From Iris pallida (taxonomy: Eukaryota > Streptophyta > Magnoliopsida > Asparagales > Iridaceae): a stretch of DNA of 64,000 bases. Location of the stretch: NCBI GenBank assembly GCA_029216955.1, contig JANAVB010005598.1, positions 677,036 through 741,035 of the forward strand, read 5' to 3'. A program made the translations under genes and the position numbers. The first letter of the stretch is position 1. Each line of letters starts with the position of its first letter. A model generated the notes under the pieces. It worked only from the letters and a program-made list of their open reading frames with translations, had not been told where the DNA came from and made no database searches. Below are positions 46,901 to 57,697 of the stretch, piece after piece.

Positions 46901-47127
46901 CTTACTATTGTGTATTTGGTGGTCTGACATCTTGTAACTATTATTAGTTGGTTGAGATTGAGACAATAGGCTATTTTATGACCTTAAGAGACTGATGGAT
47001 TGTAGTGAAACCCTCACATATCTAGACAGCCGTGACCGTATAGCGGTGTGGATTCCATTCCGTTATACGTAGCTGGCTATGTCTGCCCCCGCTCTCCAGT
47101 ATTCTGGTTCTGGGGCGTGACAACAAC
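43957..47127 (+). mobile_element. Solo LTR inside the Tat-like element
   Basis: It starts TGTAATGTCCCAAATTTGC at 43962 and ends GGGGCGTGACA at 47122, 3161 bp. It is flanked by ACGAC (43957-43961) and ACAAC (47123-47127), a 5-bp duplication with one mismatch. No internal region is present, so it is a solo LTR left by LTR-LTR recombination. It is related to the Z LTR (1-1853). The interrupted host ORF resumes on its right (CTCCTTCCACTCC). ORFs inside it are not gene-like. Confidence 0.82.
44745..45312 (+). repeat. Interspersed GCCGCATG word array in the solo LTR
   Basis: About 27 copies of GCCGCAT or one-base variants, most as AGCCGCATG or GGCCGCATGA, recur at 15-35 bp spacing with unrelated DNA between. 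This is the counterpart of 410-1020 and has the same orientation relative to the LTR. Confidence 0.85.
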
Positions 47128-48440
47128 TCCTTCCACTCCTTCTGATTTACGCGAGTTACTTGTACAAAAGCATAAAAACAGAAAATCTTCTGTGATACTC
47201 TTCCAAGAAAATCATCATTGTGAGTGTCACCAGATTGTAATCAAATGTTGCTGTTCAACTTCTAGACGGTCAATTTTTGACCGATTAAGCTACAATGTGC
47301 CTCAGCAACAAGTTGATGATCAAGAACATGAGTTGTCCTATGAATCAGTCAATATGGCATCTCATATCAATAGAGGACGACGTCCAAGATGTAATTCGTC
47401 CCGGACTCCAAGCCAACAACAGTTCAACCGACTCCTTGACACTTTTGAAGGGGTATATCAGCATACTCGGTCAAGAAGTCAAAGATCGTTGCAATCTTCA
47501 GGTTCAGAAGCTGGAGGTACCAGTCTTTGGAGTTAGAAACTGATAGCGTTGATTCATACCTCTACACCAATCCTTCTGTATGTTCAAGGGAGGTTGAACC
47601 TTATGTTATCGGAGAAGAACTAGAGAAGTCTACTTCTAATACAGAGCAACGTATTTCAGCAGTGGAACAATCACTGAAGGATATGCTTGCCATGATGCAA
47701 AATATGCATCAAATAATAATGACTCAGCAAACTGTTCAACCAGCAGTGGTAACACCGGTACAGGTAGCAGCGCAAACTCAAGATAGTCAAGGGATTGACA
47801 TACCTTTGAATAATCTTAATCAAGAGCCTGCTATCAATCAAAACTCCGTATCTCCTGATCCTCTCACTCTAGAAGATATACCACCTCCGGTGGGGGTTAT
47901 GGTATATCCACCCACTATTCAGTCAAATGTGCTTCCTCAAACTAGTGAAGCTATTCAAGCAGTGCGTGAGTTAAAATCACAGTTTGAGGTTCTTAAGCAC
48001 AAAGATCAGCTCCAGAGGTTAGGGATCAAGCAACCTTATCCTCCCACTGGAATGATGTGCATTTTTCTCCAAAGTTCAAGCCACAGTCTATGGTGTTATT
48101 TGATGGAAAGACTTCTCCAAGTCAATATATCAATTATTTTGATATTATAACTGTGCATCTGCAAAAGAATGATGCTTTTCTCACCCGAGTCTTTATAAGG
48201 TGTTTGACGGGTTCAGCATACGACTGGTATCGCATTCTACCCGACAATTACATATCATCTTTTGACGAGTTTAAAGCAATGTTTCTCTCCCGTTTCTATG
48301 AATGAGGAATGGACATGAATATGTCCTCCTTAATAGAAATTAAACAAAAAGAAAAGGAGGATACTCGGACGTTTATTGAACATTTTCGACAGGCTACTTT
48401 GAATATGCCTCCTGTTATGCCAGATGTTCTTATGACCTCT
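47128..48440 (+). pseudogene. Tat-like Ty3 gag, broken and truncated
   Basis: Reading resumes after the solo LTR with PTPSDLRELLVQKHKNRKSS. It continues in two frames through an acidic Gln-rich region (47527-48056: TEQRISAVEQSLKDMLAMMQNMHQ) into the retrotransposon gag domain (48057-48305: VLFDGKTSPSQYINYFDI, TGSAYDWYRILPDNYISSF, FKAMFLSRF). After a stop at 48303 come IEIKQKEKEDTRTFIEHFRQA and then nothing recognisable. No protease or pol follows, and the DNA runs into a tandem repeat. Confidence 0.78.
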
Positions 48441-48700
48441 GAATAAATATTAAGTTTACTTCTTTTCTTATCTATCATGTCCATATGGCCTCTGAATAGA
48501 TATTAATCTTTTTTTTGAGTTGTTACGATCTGTTACGTTCATATTACCTCTGATAGTATTGTATACTCTAAAAAGAAAACAAGATTCATTATCTATCATG
48601 TCCACATTACCTCTGGATAGATATAATCTACTTTGTTGAGTTTAGAAAGACTTATCATGTACATATTACCTCTGATAAATATTTTCTATCTCATACCTAT
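48425..48700. repeat. Imperfect tandem repeat with CCTCTGA core
   Basis: Five units of about 55-75 bp each carry TCTATCATGTCCATATTACC or a near variant, followed by TCTGATAGATATTA. Units start near 48425, 48475, 48535, 48590 and 48655. They lie at the meeting point of the plus- and minus-oriented Ty3 pieces. Confidence 0.7.
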
Positions 48701-48842
48701 TATTTAAATTTAAAATAAATGATAGGGTCATAAAACAAATATTTTATTCACTTCTTAAAATATTACAGAATGGAAAAGACAGAAGAATACAAAATTCTTT
48801 ATTGATTATATAAAAAGAAGAATACAAAAAATTCTTTATTTT

Positions 48843-49217
48843 CTAAGGTGGAGCAGATACATATTCAAGCAGTTTCTGCAGCTCTGCCAAACGCTTCTCA
48901 CGAGAGCTCAATACGGTTGTAGTAGCTCTAGATCGACGAGCTTCTGGAGTACAAAGATGAGAGAGTTCGACAAAAGTAGCTATCATCTTATCCTTGGCTT
49001 CATCAAGGATTTTGATAGTAGATTCAGCACCAAAGACTTTCTCCTCCAATATTGAGCTCTCCTCCAGATGTTTGTCTCGAGCTGCAGTCATCTGCTCTCT
49101 CTCCGCCTTCAAGCGAGCTAATTCTGCCTCAACTTCATGAATTCTATCATTCTGTTGATGAATTCTCATATTTGAAGTTTCATAGGCTTCTCTGTGTGTC
49201 CCCAGCAGAGTCGCCAT
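48843..49217 (-). CDS. Leader ORF of the minus-strand Tat-like element, coiled coil
   Basis: This 124-residue frame begins MATLLGTHREAYETSN, its ATG overlapping the primer site, and has no internal stop. Residues 20-70 (NDRIHEVEAELARLKAEREQ) form a clear heptad coiled coil with many Glu/Lys/Arg. It ends LQKLLEYVSAPP. It shares its first seven residues with the plus-strand ORF at 43121. It may be the N-terminal part of a gag-associated protein; function unknown. Confidence 0.5.
   Translation of the reverse strand: MATLLGTHREAYETSNMRIHQQNDRIHEVEAELARLKAEREQMTAARDKHLEESSILEEKVFGAESTIKILDEAKDKMIATFVELSHLCTPEARRSRATTTVLSSREKRLAELQKLLEYVSAPP
49198..49216 (-). other. Primer-binding site, minus-strand Tat-like element
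   Basis: The minus strand reads TGGCGACTCTGCTGGGGAC, 20 bases downstream of the LTR end at 49237. Same tRNA-Arg-type site as at 43122. Confidence 0.78.
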
Positions 49218-49236
49218 TTTATTTTACTTAACAAAA

Positions 49237-50360
49237 TGCCTAAAATTGGCTTTTAAAAGAAAACAAGAAAAAATACAAAAGTACAAATTGATTCTGGAGA
49301 GTATTGCTAAGAAAGTCTGATCTGAGAGCGATCACTTTGTTCCTTGGACCACACGATGATGATGAAAAGAACTGCTTGAGAAAGATGAACAATCGGAATA
49401 ACTAAGTCACCAGAAAGGTATCGACACAACGGTACTGATGGCACAGTCGAATGCTTTCCTTCTTTGCTTCACCCTGTTCTTGAAAAAAAGTTAAAGAAAT
49501 GCTTCTGGGAATATCACTCTGAAAGTATGAGTTTTCTCAGAATCTCCTCCTCTATATATATCTCTCTTGATGTCTTTCTTTTGTTAAAAATAAGTCTATT
49601 TATAGACTAGACCCTTTGTACGTAAAAAGCAACAAAATTGGGTCTCTACGCAAGTAACTGCCACCCACGATTGAAAATCAACCTTTACGCGTTATGACAC
49701 ATATCCCATGTAGAGTTCTGATCTCTGCGCATGGTGACACGTGTCCCACAACTTCAATAATATGGGGAGAGCACGTACACACGTTCCTCGATAGGTGTGG
49801 CATGAAAGCCACGTATGCAGACCACGTTCTCACATAGCCAGAAAAGATTGGGCGAAAAATAACCCAAGATAGACTTCCTGCATAAAGTAGCAGACTGGGC
49901 GTAAAATAACCCAAAATAGACTTCCTGCATAAAGTGGCTGAAAAGTAGCCTTGAGCGTATAATTAGCTCAAATAAACTCTACGCACACGAAAACCTTGAG
50001 CGTAAAAACTCGAATAGCTTTCATGCGTAAAAGAAGCAGTCTCTTGAGCGTAAAGTAGCCCATCTGCACGCTAAACGACAAGTGTTGGGTTTGGTATAAA
50101 AAATCTTCTCGTCTTCTGTGTAACGTGCGGTCAGAAAATTATTCTGTCAGAACAGTATCACGCACATTAAATGCGATGTGGACAGCCTGTCTCCCGCGTA
50201 AAGGTTTGAGGATGGCTCTCGCGTAAAGTAGTTCGCGTAGAGTTAGACTCTGTTTGATCTCTGCGTAAAGTTTAAATCTGACTCAGTTTGACTTGCGTAA
50301 AACTCTCAATTTCTTTGACTTGGTCTATGAAATTTATTTATGCTTCTACAGTCACCAACA
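49237..50360 (-). mobile_element. LTR of the minus-strand Tat-like element
   Basis: The minus strand starts TGTTGGTGACTGTAGAAGC at 50360 and ends GCCAATTTTAGGCA at 49237, 1124 bp, TG...CA. It is followed by a 20-base spacer and the primer site. It carries many GCGTAAA words (about 49615-50310). TCTATATATATCTC near 49552 is a TATA-like stretch. No partner LTR in the same orientation is intact in the window. Confidence 0.78.
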
Positions 50361-50514
50361 AATACATAAAGACCCAACAATGGGTCACAAACACAATAAA
50401 TAAAACAAGTCCAATAAAGGACTACGTCTGGTCAGGATAAGGAGGAGGAGGAGGAGGAGGCAGTTCCTGCACCTGAGACACCAGAAACCTATACTGCTCC
50501 GGGGTCAGCATCAC

Positions 50515-52360
50515 TGGTGACGACCATCGGTAGGAGAAAGAGGAGGCAGTGGAGCCGCTGCAGTCGGTGTGGATGCCGAATCACGACCAGGAAGTGTCCG
50601 TTCCATGGCCAGCAGTCTGGAGTTGGTAGAATCCATAACAGCCGTCAATCTCGAAACCTACTCGCCAATGGCTGCCTGCGTCCCATTCAATGCATGAGCG
50701 GCAAGATCCGTCCTCTCCTCTGCAGCCTGAACAGCACGATCCGTCCTCCCGTCCGTCTCCCTAATGGTGCGCTCGAGCATATCAAATCGTACGGTGAGGG
50801 CCACATCGTCCGTCTGCTGCTGAGACTGGGGCTGCTCCTCCATCCTCCCCAACAGCTTGTCACGCAGCTCAGTAACCTGGCGACAGAGTTCCCCCACTCG
50901 GACCGACTCCTCTGAGGGCTGTGGAAAATGCACACTAGCAGAGGAGGCTCTGATTGATTGCGTCGCCACAAAGGCGCCGTAGGATCCCATACCGTAGTAC
51001 ATACCCCTCTGAAGACCACCAATGATGGTCATCCAGAGCTCGTCCATCGTCCGATCCGGAGGGGCTGCGAGGAATTACCAGCCCCTCCCTCCGCAGATGC
51101 ACTAGTAAGCTCACGCTCTAGCCTAAGATACTCATCCTAAAAAAGTACGCATCTCGATAAGCATAATATTTACCACCAACCTACATGTTCCACGTCTATG
51201 GATATATTTGCATATTTCTTAAGTTATAATAAAGTCAGTGACACGTAAAGTAATACTTACATAGCTCTACGTGGCCGGATCATCGATGAGCTTCCCGTCC
51301 TTCTGATGGGTAGCTAGGAAGACCGTTACCATGTTGGGGTTCGCACCCTTCTTTATCTATTATAATAAAATATTTGTCATTGAAATTAAATATTTTATTA
51401 CTACTTTCATTAAAATAATATATTACAGCAAAACACGTACCAGACGACGAAAATGTTTCATCATGGGAATCGAGCCACCACACCACTTCCCTGCTCTGGT
51501 CCTAGCTACCTTCGCCTTCTCCGACCGTTGCTTGTACCTAGGAGCGTCGAATCTAGCCTTCATGGCAATCCACTGCTCGGGCGTGATCCAACCTTGGAAA
51601 CCTTTTTCGGAACGGTCTCGAACCTTCTGGTCGTCGATCGCATCCCAGATCAACTTGGCGGCAACGACAGGAAATTGCTTCTCAATCGTGTCTACCCGGT
51701 GTGGTGGATAAATATATGTTTTCTACAAGAATTAAATTAGTTAGCTATACAATATGCATAAAATATGATTTATGCTAAAAGCAATATACTTTGTTTACCT
51801 TGAAGTGGGCAAACCAGAATGCCTTCCTCTCGTCCGAGGCATCCAAGTAGTTGATCCAAGGCCCGTCGTAGTTGGACCTCAGAAATAGCACCAATGCTCT
51901 CTGAACTGACGGAAGACAATATCTATGCAACGATAATTAAATTCATTAATATATAGATATAAGTATAAATAAATGTTAACTAATTAACTTACTTTGTGGG
52001 CCCGTCGGACCAAACCTCCATCGTCTTGTCCAGAGGGGCGCTTGGAGGATCGCTCGGATCATATGTAGACGGCGTATGTGGGACCTCCTCCACCCGCTTC
52101 TCCGTCTTCATAGTGCCGTCAGTAGGAGGAATGCTGTTGGGTGGGGTAGGATTAGGCCTGGAACTGTCCATCTCAGGAGTGTTGCCACGTACCGTCGACG
52201 CAGACGGAGATCCGAGTGGCTGGTACACTAGAGTACTATGAGACGAGGGACCGGCACCGTCGTCCACTAACGATGTACCACTCCTTCCACCGGTGGAACC
52301 TCTACCTCCGCGGGATACTCCTCTACCACCACGGGGGTACGATCCTCTGCGTCCTGCCAT
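50515..52360 (-). pseudogene. CACTA accessory gene with an En/Spm-type transposase domain, five exons
   Basis: Minus-strand exons inferred from GT-AG borders and frame are 52360-51993 (MAGRRGSYPRGG, RG-rich then Pro/Ser-rich), 51922-51799 (YCLPSVQRALVLFLRSN), 51722-51441, 51350-51261 and 51136 leftward. Exon 3 holds GWITPEQWIAMKARFDAPRYKQR and GKWCGGSIPMMKHFRRL. With exon 4 (VTVFLATHQKDGKLIDDPAT) it matches the plant Ptta/En/Spm domain (Transposase_24). Exon 5 has DELWMTIIGGLQRGMYYGMGS and a Gln-rich coil. In-frame TAGs at 51267-51269 and near 50658, and a frame change near 51060, show decay. Such proteins bind the subterminal repeats. Confidence 0.75.
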
Positions 52361-52689
52361 ACATGATAGAAATAGATAAATAAAAGATAATAACCATGTA
52401 TTTAATATATCACTATTTATAAAGATAGACCCGGAACAACTCTTCGTTAAATTTCTAGATAATAAACATGCATTTAACATATCACGGTTTATAAAGATAG
52501 ACCCGGAGCAACTCTCCATTGAATTTCTAGATAATAACCAAGTCTAGATAATAGCATCCATAAACATCCAAGTCTAGATAATAATCATGTCTAGAAAATA
52601 AGAAACATCAAGAGTTGTAAATATATCTAGTCTAACCCAGAAATAAGTCTACCAGAAATAAATCCGGTCAAAAGTCATATCATACTGCT

Positions 52690-53022
52690 CTACCTTCTAC
52701 GCAGGCGCAGAGAGATCTCCCTCCTCAGCCACTGCGCATAAGTAGCATCCACACCAGCAAGAGTAATATCCATAGGAGCTGGATGACTGGAACTTCCGGT
52801 ACAACTGCCTTCAGGTGCCACCTCCTCCTTCACAGTTATCTTGGCTTTAGGAATCACTTTCTCCTTAATAGTAGGAGGAAGTTCTTCCTTGACCTTCATC
52901 TCTACTTTAGGTACCACTACCTCCTCAGTAGCAGGAGAAAGCACTATCTCCTCCGCAGCAGAAGGTACCACTACCTCCTCAGCAGCCATCTGTGCCTCTC
53001 TCCAGCGACGTACTTGGGTCAT
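52690..53022 (-). CDS. Acidic Val/Glu/Pro-repeat ORF in the CACTA element
   Basis: The 110-residue frame starts MTQVRRWREAQMAAEEVVV. It contains repeated EEVVVP/EEIVLSP units and then KVEMKVKEELPPTIKEKVIP and KAKITVKEEVAPEG, ending Arg-rich. It lies upstream of the accessory gene in the same direction, so it may be an upstream exon or a captured fragment. I recognise no family. Confidence 0.35.
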   Translation of the reverse strand: MTQVRRWREAQMAAEEVVVPSAAEEIVLSPATEEVVVPKVEMKVKEELPPTIKEKVIPKAKITVKEEVAPEGSCTGSSSHPAPMDITLAGVDATYAQWLRREISLRLRRR

Positions 53023-53034
53023 CGGTTTCGGACT

Positions 53035-53480
53035 ATTCCTACGAGTATTGGTATCGACGATATCGGTAGTATCGACGATTTTGAATCAGAGTATTAGATT
53101 TTTTGGAATCAAAAAAATAATTATTAATTAATTATTTATATTTAAAAACATATATTTTATACCTTTAGGCATAATTTAAGTATTTTCAGTGTTATTTCGT
53201 AGTACTTTTGAAATTAAAAAAATATTATAATCACCCTTATCGATTGGTTTACATATAATAGATTGATTTTCTTCTTTTATATGTTTTTACAATCTTATTA
53301 TGCTTTAAACCCTTGATGATTTGTCTTTTTCGTTTAATTTTCTTTGCCGAATTGACCAGAAAAGAGACCCTCAATGTTGGTATCGGTAAGTATCGGGTAT
53401 CGGTCGGTATCGGATCGGGACATGCCAAACCGTATCGGTATCGGCAATATCGGATCGGTATCGGCCGATACTTTAAACCA
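53035..53480. repeat. GGTATCGG-rich segment, possible small inserted element
   Basis: GGTATCGG/TATCGACGATATCGG words cluster at 53045-53085 and again at 53380-53470 (about ten copies), bracketing an AT-rich core. This resembles a short non-autonomous transposon with subterminal repeats, but I could not set ends or a target duplication. ORFs here are not gene-like. Confidence 0.45.
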
Positions 53481-53699
53481 TGCTATATACTTCTTAGGAT
53501 ACCTCATGTTCTAACCTATCACAGGATACTCACCTCCTAGACACTCAAGTTCACTCATAGGATACCTCACTCTAACACTCATTCACTAGGATCCACATTA
53601 GCACATAGCCACTCGTGTGTTCTCACAATGGGGTTGCCACATAAAACTATTTTTTTGACAATCCCCGCCTCTCCAAACTGTCACATACTCACAAGCATG

Positions 53700-53865
53700 T
53701 GAGTGTGACACACTAAACAGCGTGTCGTGTTAGCGTGTGTGTGTGTCATGCCAGCGTGTCGTATCAGTGTCGTGTCAGCGTGTCGTATCAGCGTTTGTAC
53801 GTATCGTATCAGCGTGTGTGTCGTGTCAGCATGTGTGCGTGTCGTGTCTGTGTCAGTACTTCAGG
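53700..53865 (+). repeat. Degenerate CGTGTCGTGTCAG tandem repeat
   Basis: GTGTCGTGTCAGC / CGTATCAGCGTGT units recur about ten times. ORFs 53727-54221 and 53737-54198 reading Cys/Val/Ser repeats are artefacts of it. Confidence 0.7.
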
Positions 53866-53879
53866 AGGAGGGAGCTAGG

Positions 53880-54170
53880 GTTAGGGTTTACCTTCCTTGG
53901 TCGAAGTCGGGTCTGGGTCGCCGGGGATGGAGCAGCGGCGGAGGGGACTGGTCGGGTCGACGTCGACGAGGGGACTCAACGGTGGAGGTGCGATGGAGGG
54001 ACGAGGGTCGCCGATGGAGGGGGATCGCCGAGGGGAAGGGGTCATCGCGGGGAGGGGTCGCCGGAGACGAGAGGGGGGAAGAGGTCGCCGGAGATGAGAG
54101 GGGGAGGGGGAGAGAGATTTGGGACTCGAGGCGCGCGGGAGATCAAAAATTTTGGGAGAAAGAAAATGAA
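53880..54170 (-). other. GC-rich leader region near the right CACTA end
   Basis: On the minus strand this is a C/T-rich then GC-rich stretch just inside the subterminal repeats, in the place where En/Spm-type genes start transcription. A 102-residue Ser/Pro/Arg-rich frame (53881-54189) could be an untranslated leader or a first exon. No domain is visible. Confidence 0.35.
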
Positions 54171-54194
54171 TTCGATAGGTTCCCAACACCCTAT

Positions 54195-54460
54195 ATGAAA
54201 GATTTTAGCGACGTCTTATAAATTCGTTGCTAAATTTCGTTGTTAACTAATAAACTTGCGATGTACTGGAGTAAGAGTCACAAAACGTCGTTGACTAAAA
54301 GCAATCAGCGACGTTCTGCGACTAAAACATGACTTGTTCTTTTCAAACCATAATGCTAGTCGCTATCAGTCGCTAAACATCGCTGAATACGACGTTCAGC
54401 GACGACACTTTGATACGTCGTTAAATACACAAAAAATAGCGAAGTATTTAGCCGGAGTTG
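54195..54460. repeat. CACTA subterminal repeats, right end
   Basis: About 12 copies of GCGACGT/ACGTCG(C/T) and variants in both orientations, the same family as at 42250-42765. Confidence 0.8.
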
Positions 54461-54494
54461 CTAATGTCGTCGTCAATATGACTTATTTTGGTTC

Positions 54495-55042
54495 AATTTC
54501 CTGTTCGAATTCGAGCTGAGATCCTAAAATCTTTTTTGCTCCTCTTAAATTTTTGACCGTTGCAATCATTAATTTTTTTGTAACGTATGAAACTTTATTT
54601 TGTCCAGGTTCAATGAACCACATGTTACACATTTTGTTTCTTGTGTAACGTTTGGATTTTAATAGACTAGTTAATTGGCCTTCATTCTCCATTATTCCCT
54701 AACTATTAGAGAAGTGCCTATATATTGAGGCCCATCTCAATCATTCATTTTTACACCGAAATTCCTTACCAAAACTCTCGTAAAAAATTTCGTATCTCAT
54801 CTTTCCGAAACTTTTCGTTCTTCATTTGTTGCTCTGGGCAGCTAAGTCGTGGTTCACTCTCTCTACGTCGTATGCGGCAAGAAGATTCTGATTGAGCAAA
54901 AATTTTATCACTAGGAGCATTTGAACAAAGTCTGCACATAGACCCGGATTAACTCTTAGGGTGCTACGTGCGCGACTTCCTCGGAGGCCGGTAACAATTT
55001 ACTATTTTATTTTTCTTGTAGATATTAAAAGGAAGAAAATTG
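54495..55042 (+). mobile_element. Copia 5' LTR, right piece
   Basis: It resumes right after the TTC target repeat and aligns with 60184-60724: TTCGAATTCG(A/G)GCTGAGATCC, TAAATTTTTGACCGTT(G/A)CAATC, TATATATTGAGGCCCATCTC and CAAAGTCTGCACATAGACC. The alignment ends near GATATTAAAAGGAAGAAAATT. ORF 54483-54692 (minus) has no domain. Confidence 0.78.
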
Positions 55043-57637
55043 AAAAAAAAAAATAACAATCTAAGAGTTAAATTATTCTTATTTTCTAATTCACATTCAT
55101 ATGGAACAGTAAAATAATATATCTGTAATTGTTATCTTGTATATCCAATTTTGTGATGTTTTGATTTGGAATGTTCGTGCTATATCAGAAAGATGTTCTA
55201 CGTATACACAAGATGTTGCTGATTTTTTATTTCTCTGTTTTATCTTTTCATGCAAATATGTCTCATGGAAATTTTTCTCTGATTGTATAGATAACTTTTG
55301 CAAGTTGGGTTCATGTCCATTGCATGTTGGCTGCTTTGTACTAGTACAAAACAAATATCAAACAAACAAGCATAAAGGACTATGTAGGAGTAACTTCTAT
55401 ACATGATTATTTAGGAGTAGTACTCAGGAGTCCTTTCACTCATATAGTTTGTGCATAAAGGATATATATATAACTTATCATTCTTCAAGTTGGAATATTT
55501 ATAACACTGTTCAAAGCCCACCAGTCGGTACAGTATAAATCAAGTTCAAATTTAGTGATGTCTACTGCATAATGGCATAATCAAAAGTTTCCTTGGTTGA
55601 TGTCATATAATTCAAATTGATATAACAAACACGAGTGACAAAATATGTTCCAAATTTGAAGACTAAGCTTTTTTACTAGTATGTTGCTACAAAATGGATG
55701 TTTTCCCTGCGGCTGAACTTAGTCACCTTCCATATGATATGATGTCATAATTACTTAAATGCATTGTTTAACAGTAAGCTATATAGCTATCAAAACTCAA
55801 TATTTCAAGGCTTGCATTACACTAATGATGGATTAGGGGTTTAGTGGAATTTTTTTATTAGCTTTCATTCACTGACCATATTGATCTTTTGGTCAGTACC
55901 CTTTAATTCCTTCACCCCACAATCTGCTTTTGATTCAATTGTTCTGCTAAACAAGGTTATGACTTGCAACAACATGCAACATGAGCTAAAACATGATCCA
56001 ACCTTTTAAGTAGATTAATATGGAAATAGAAGCTAGAACATGATCCAACCTTTTTAATCTAGTTTAGCAGTTTAAAATTTATGAGTTCTCTAGAACTTCC
56101 AAAGAGATTACCATAAACTTAGCTTCTGTGATGATATGCTTCACCATTTTTTCTATACAATCCATGACCTTTAGTGTCATTATCCCTTTAGTGTGCTTAG
56201 AACTTATACTCCTTAAATCAGACCTCCTTCCTTGACGATGACAAATAATCAGATGATGAAGATTTTTCTCATTCTTCGTACTTTATATCTTGTCAGACTT
56301 TTCACATCAAATTGGAACATCAAAATAATCCCTTAGAAAATGTGTGCTTTATTGATGGATTAAGATACCTTCGCGGTGATGCTTTGTAGGTTTAACAATC
56401 TTTACCCAGCATGTTATTCGAGAATGATACAACATCAGCTAAGATGAGGATGCTCATGGCAATGATGTTTTTAGGTCATTCCAACTCTTGAAATTGCATG
56501 GACCAATGTTTTTAAAAGATCTAGTATCTGGAAAAGTAGTCTTGTTCTGGAGGGGTCACCACTTTTTTGGAGTTTACGAAGATAAGTTGTAAACTTCCAT
56601 ATATGAGACTGAGTCTTCAATTGTTATAAAATAGATAGATCATGATGCAATGTGGATTATAAATTAACTTGTCATGATCAACCTTACTTACCCCTAGGTC
56701 CAATGGGTTCCTCTGAGTATTCTACCACACTTAGTGTCTTGTAGTAGATAATTGAGTATGATTTTGTTTTAAATATTAAATTGGTTAATATATTGCTCAT
56801 TAAGTGAATATCTTGTTGTTTGAACATATAATTTACATTTCTTGTACAATCACATTTTCTATGTAAAACAATAGTATGAAGGAATATGCATTGTTTTACA
56901 TACCATTACAAATGATGTTACTTATGTGACATTACAAATTATTTACACTATTAGTCATGGTAAGAACTTTAAGGGTTACGAGCATGTCACTTGATGTTCA
57001 GTGTAAAAAAAATCAAGTCCAATAGACTTGAAGTTGAATAACTGAACGATATATCGACAAATGTAGCATTATTTGGTTGCAGTAAAGGAGATTGTTGTAC
57101 TGCTTTCTTTGTTCATAACTTTGTTGCTCCTGGATGTCTTCGGCAATGATAGTGCCTTGGTATCATAATGGTATGACATTTTCTTAATGAATTATATACC
57201 TTTCGAGGTTTTAGCTTAATTAAGAAGCTCTATTCATGAGGGTTCTGGTTTTCTGTTACATCCCAATTTGAATTCTTATTTTAATTAAGTTGTTGATAGT
57301 TTCTTATTAGGCCTAACTGTTCACTAGTAATTTTCTAAAAAATTAGTTTATCTGCTAAAAGCCAACTGGTTTAGCTGAAATTATTAGTACACACGAGTTG
57401 TATTCTTTGATGGTGTTTGTGCATATGGAGTCTAGTTATGTTTTAATTTGGTTTATTTTGGTTAAGTTACTTCGACTTGATTTATTTGAAAATTATTTTC
57501 CATTATTGGCATTGTTCATTGGTATCAAATTTTTAGTTGAATGATCCTTATATTTAATGTCATTTTCATACGCATATGTGGAGATGAAGGCATTTGCCCG
57601 TTGCTAACATTTTTATTAGAAATATTTTATTTTGTCA

Positions 57638-57697
<60 letters not shown>

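Larger units (their letters stand above)
42238..54491 (-). mobile_element. CACTA (En/Spm-type) element, heavily invaded
   Basis: The left end is CACTACCAAAATATATCATA (from 42238). The right end, read inward, is CCAAAATAAGTCATATTGAC, so the last five terminal bases (CACTA) are missing on the right. A 3-bp target repeat TTC (42235-42237 and 54492-54494) flanks it, as usual for CACTA. Both ends carry many GCGACGT/ACGTCGC subterminal repeats. The paralogous copia LTR shows the empty site at 60181-60184. About 7.3 kb of Ty3 DNA (43052-50360) is nested within. An accessory gene lies at about 50515-52360 (minus); I see no TNP2-type transposase, so it was probably non-autonomous. Confidence 0.88.

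Noticed and set aside
53870..53892. TAGGGTTAGGGTTTA, similar to plant telomere repeat
   Set aside because: Only about two imperfect units, common in plant leader sequences, and not a telomeric tract.
53727..54221. 164-residue ORF with Cys/Val/Ser repeats
   Set aside because: It reads a degenerate CGTGTCGTG tandem repeat into a GC-rich leader, with no domain.
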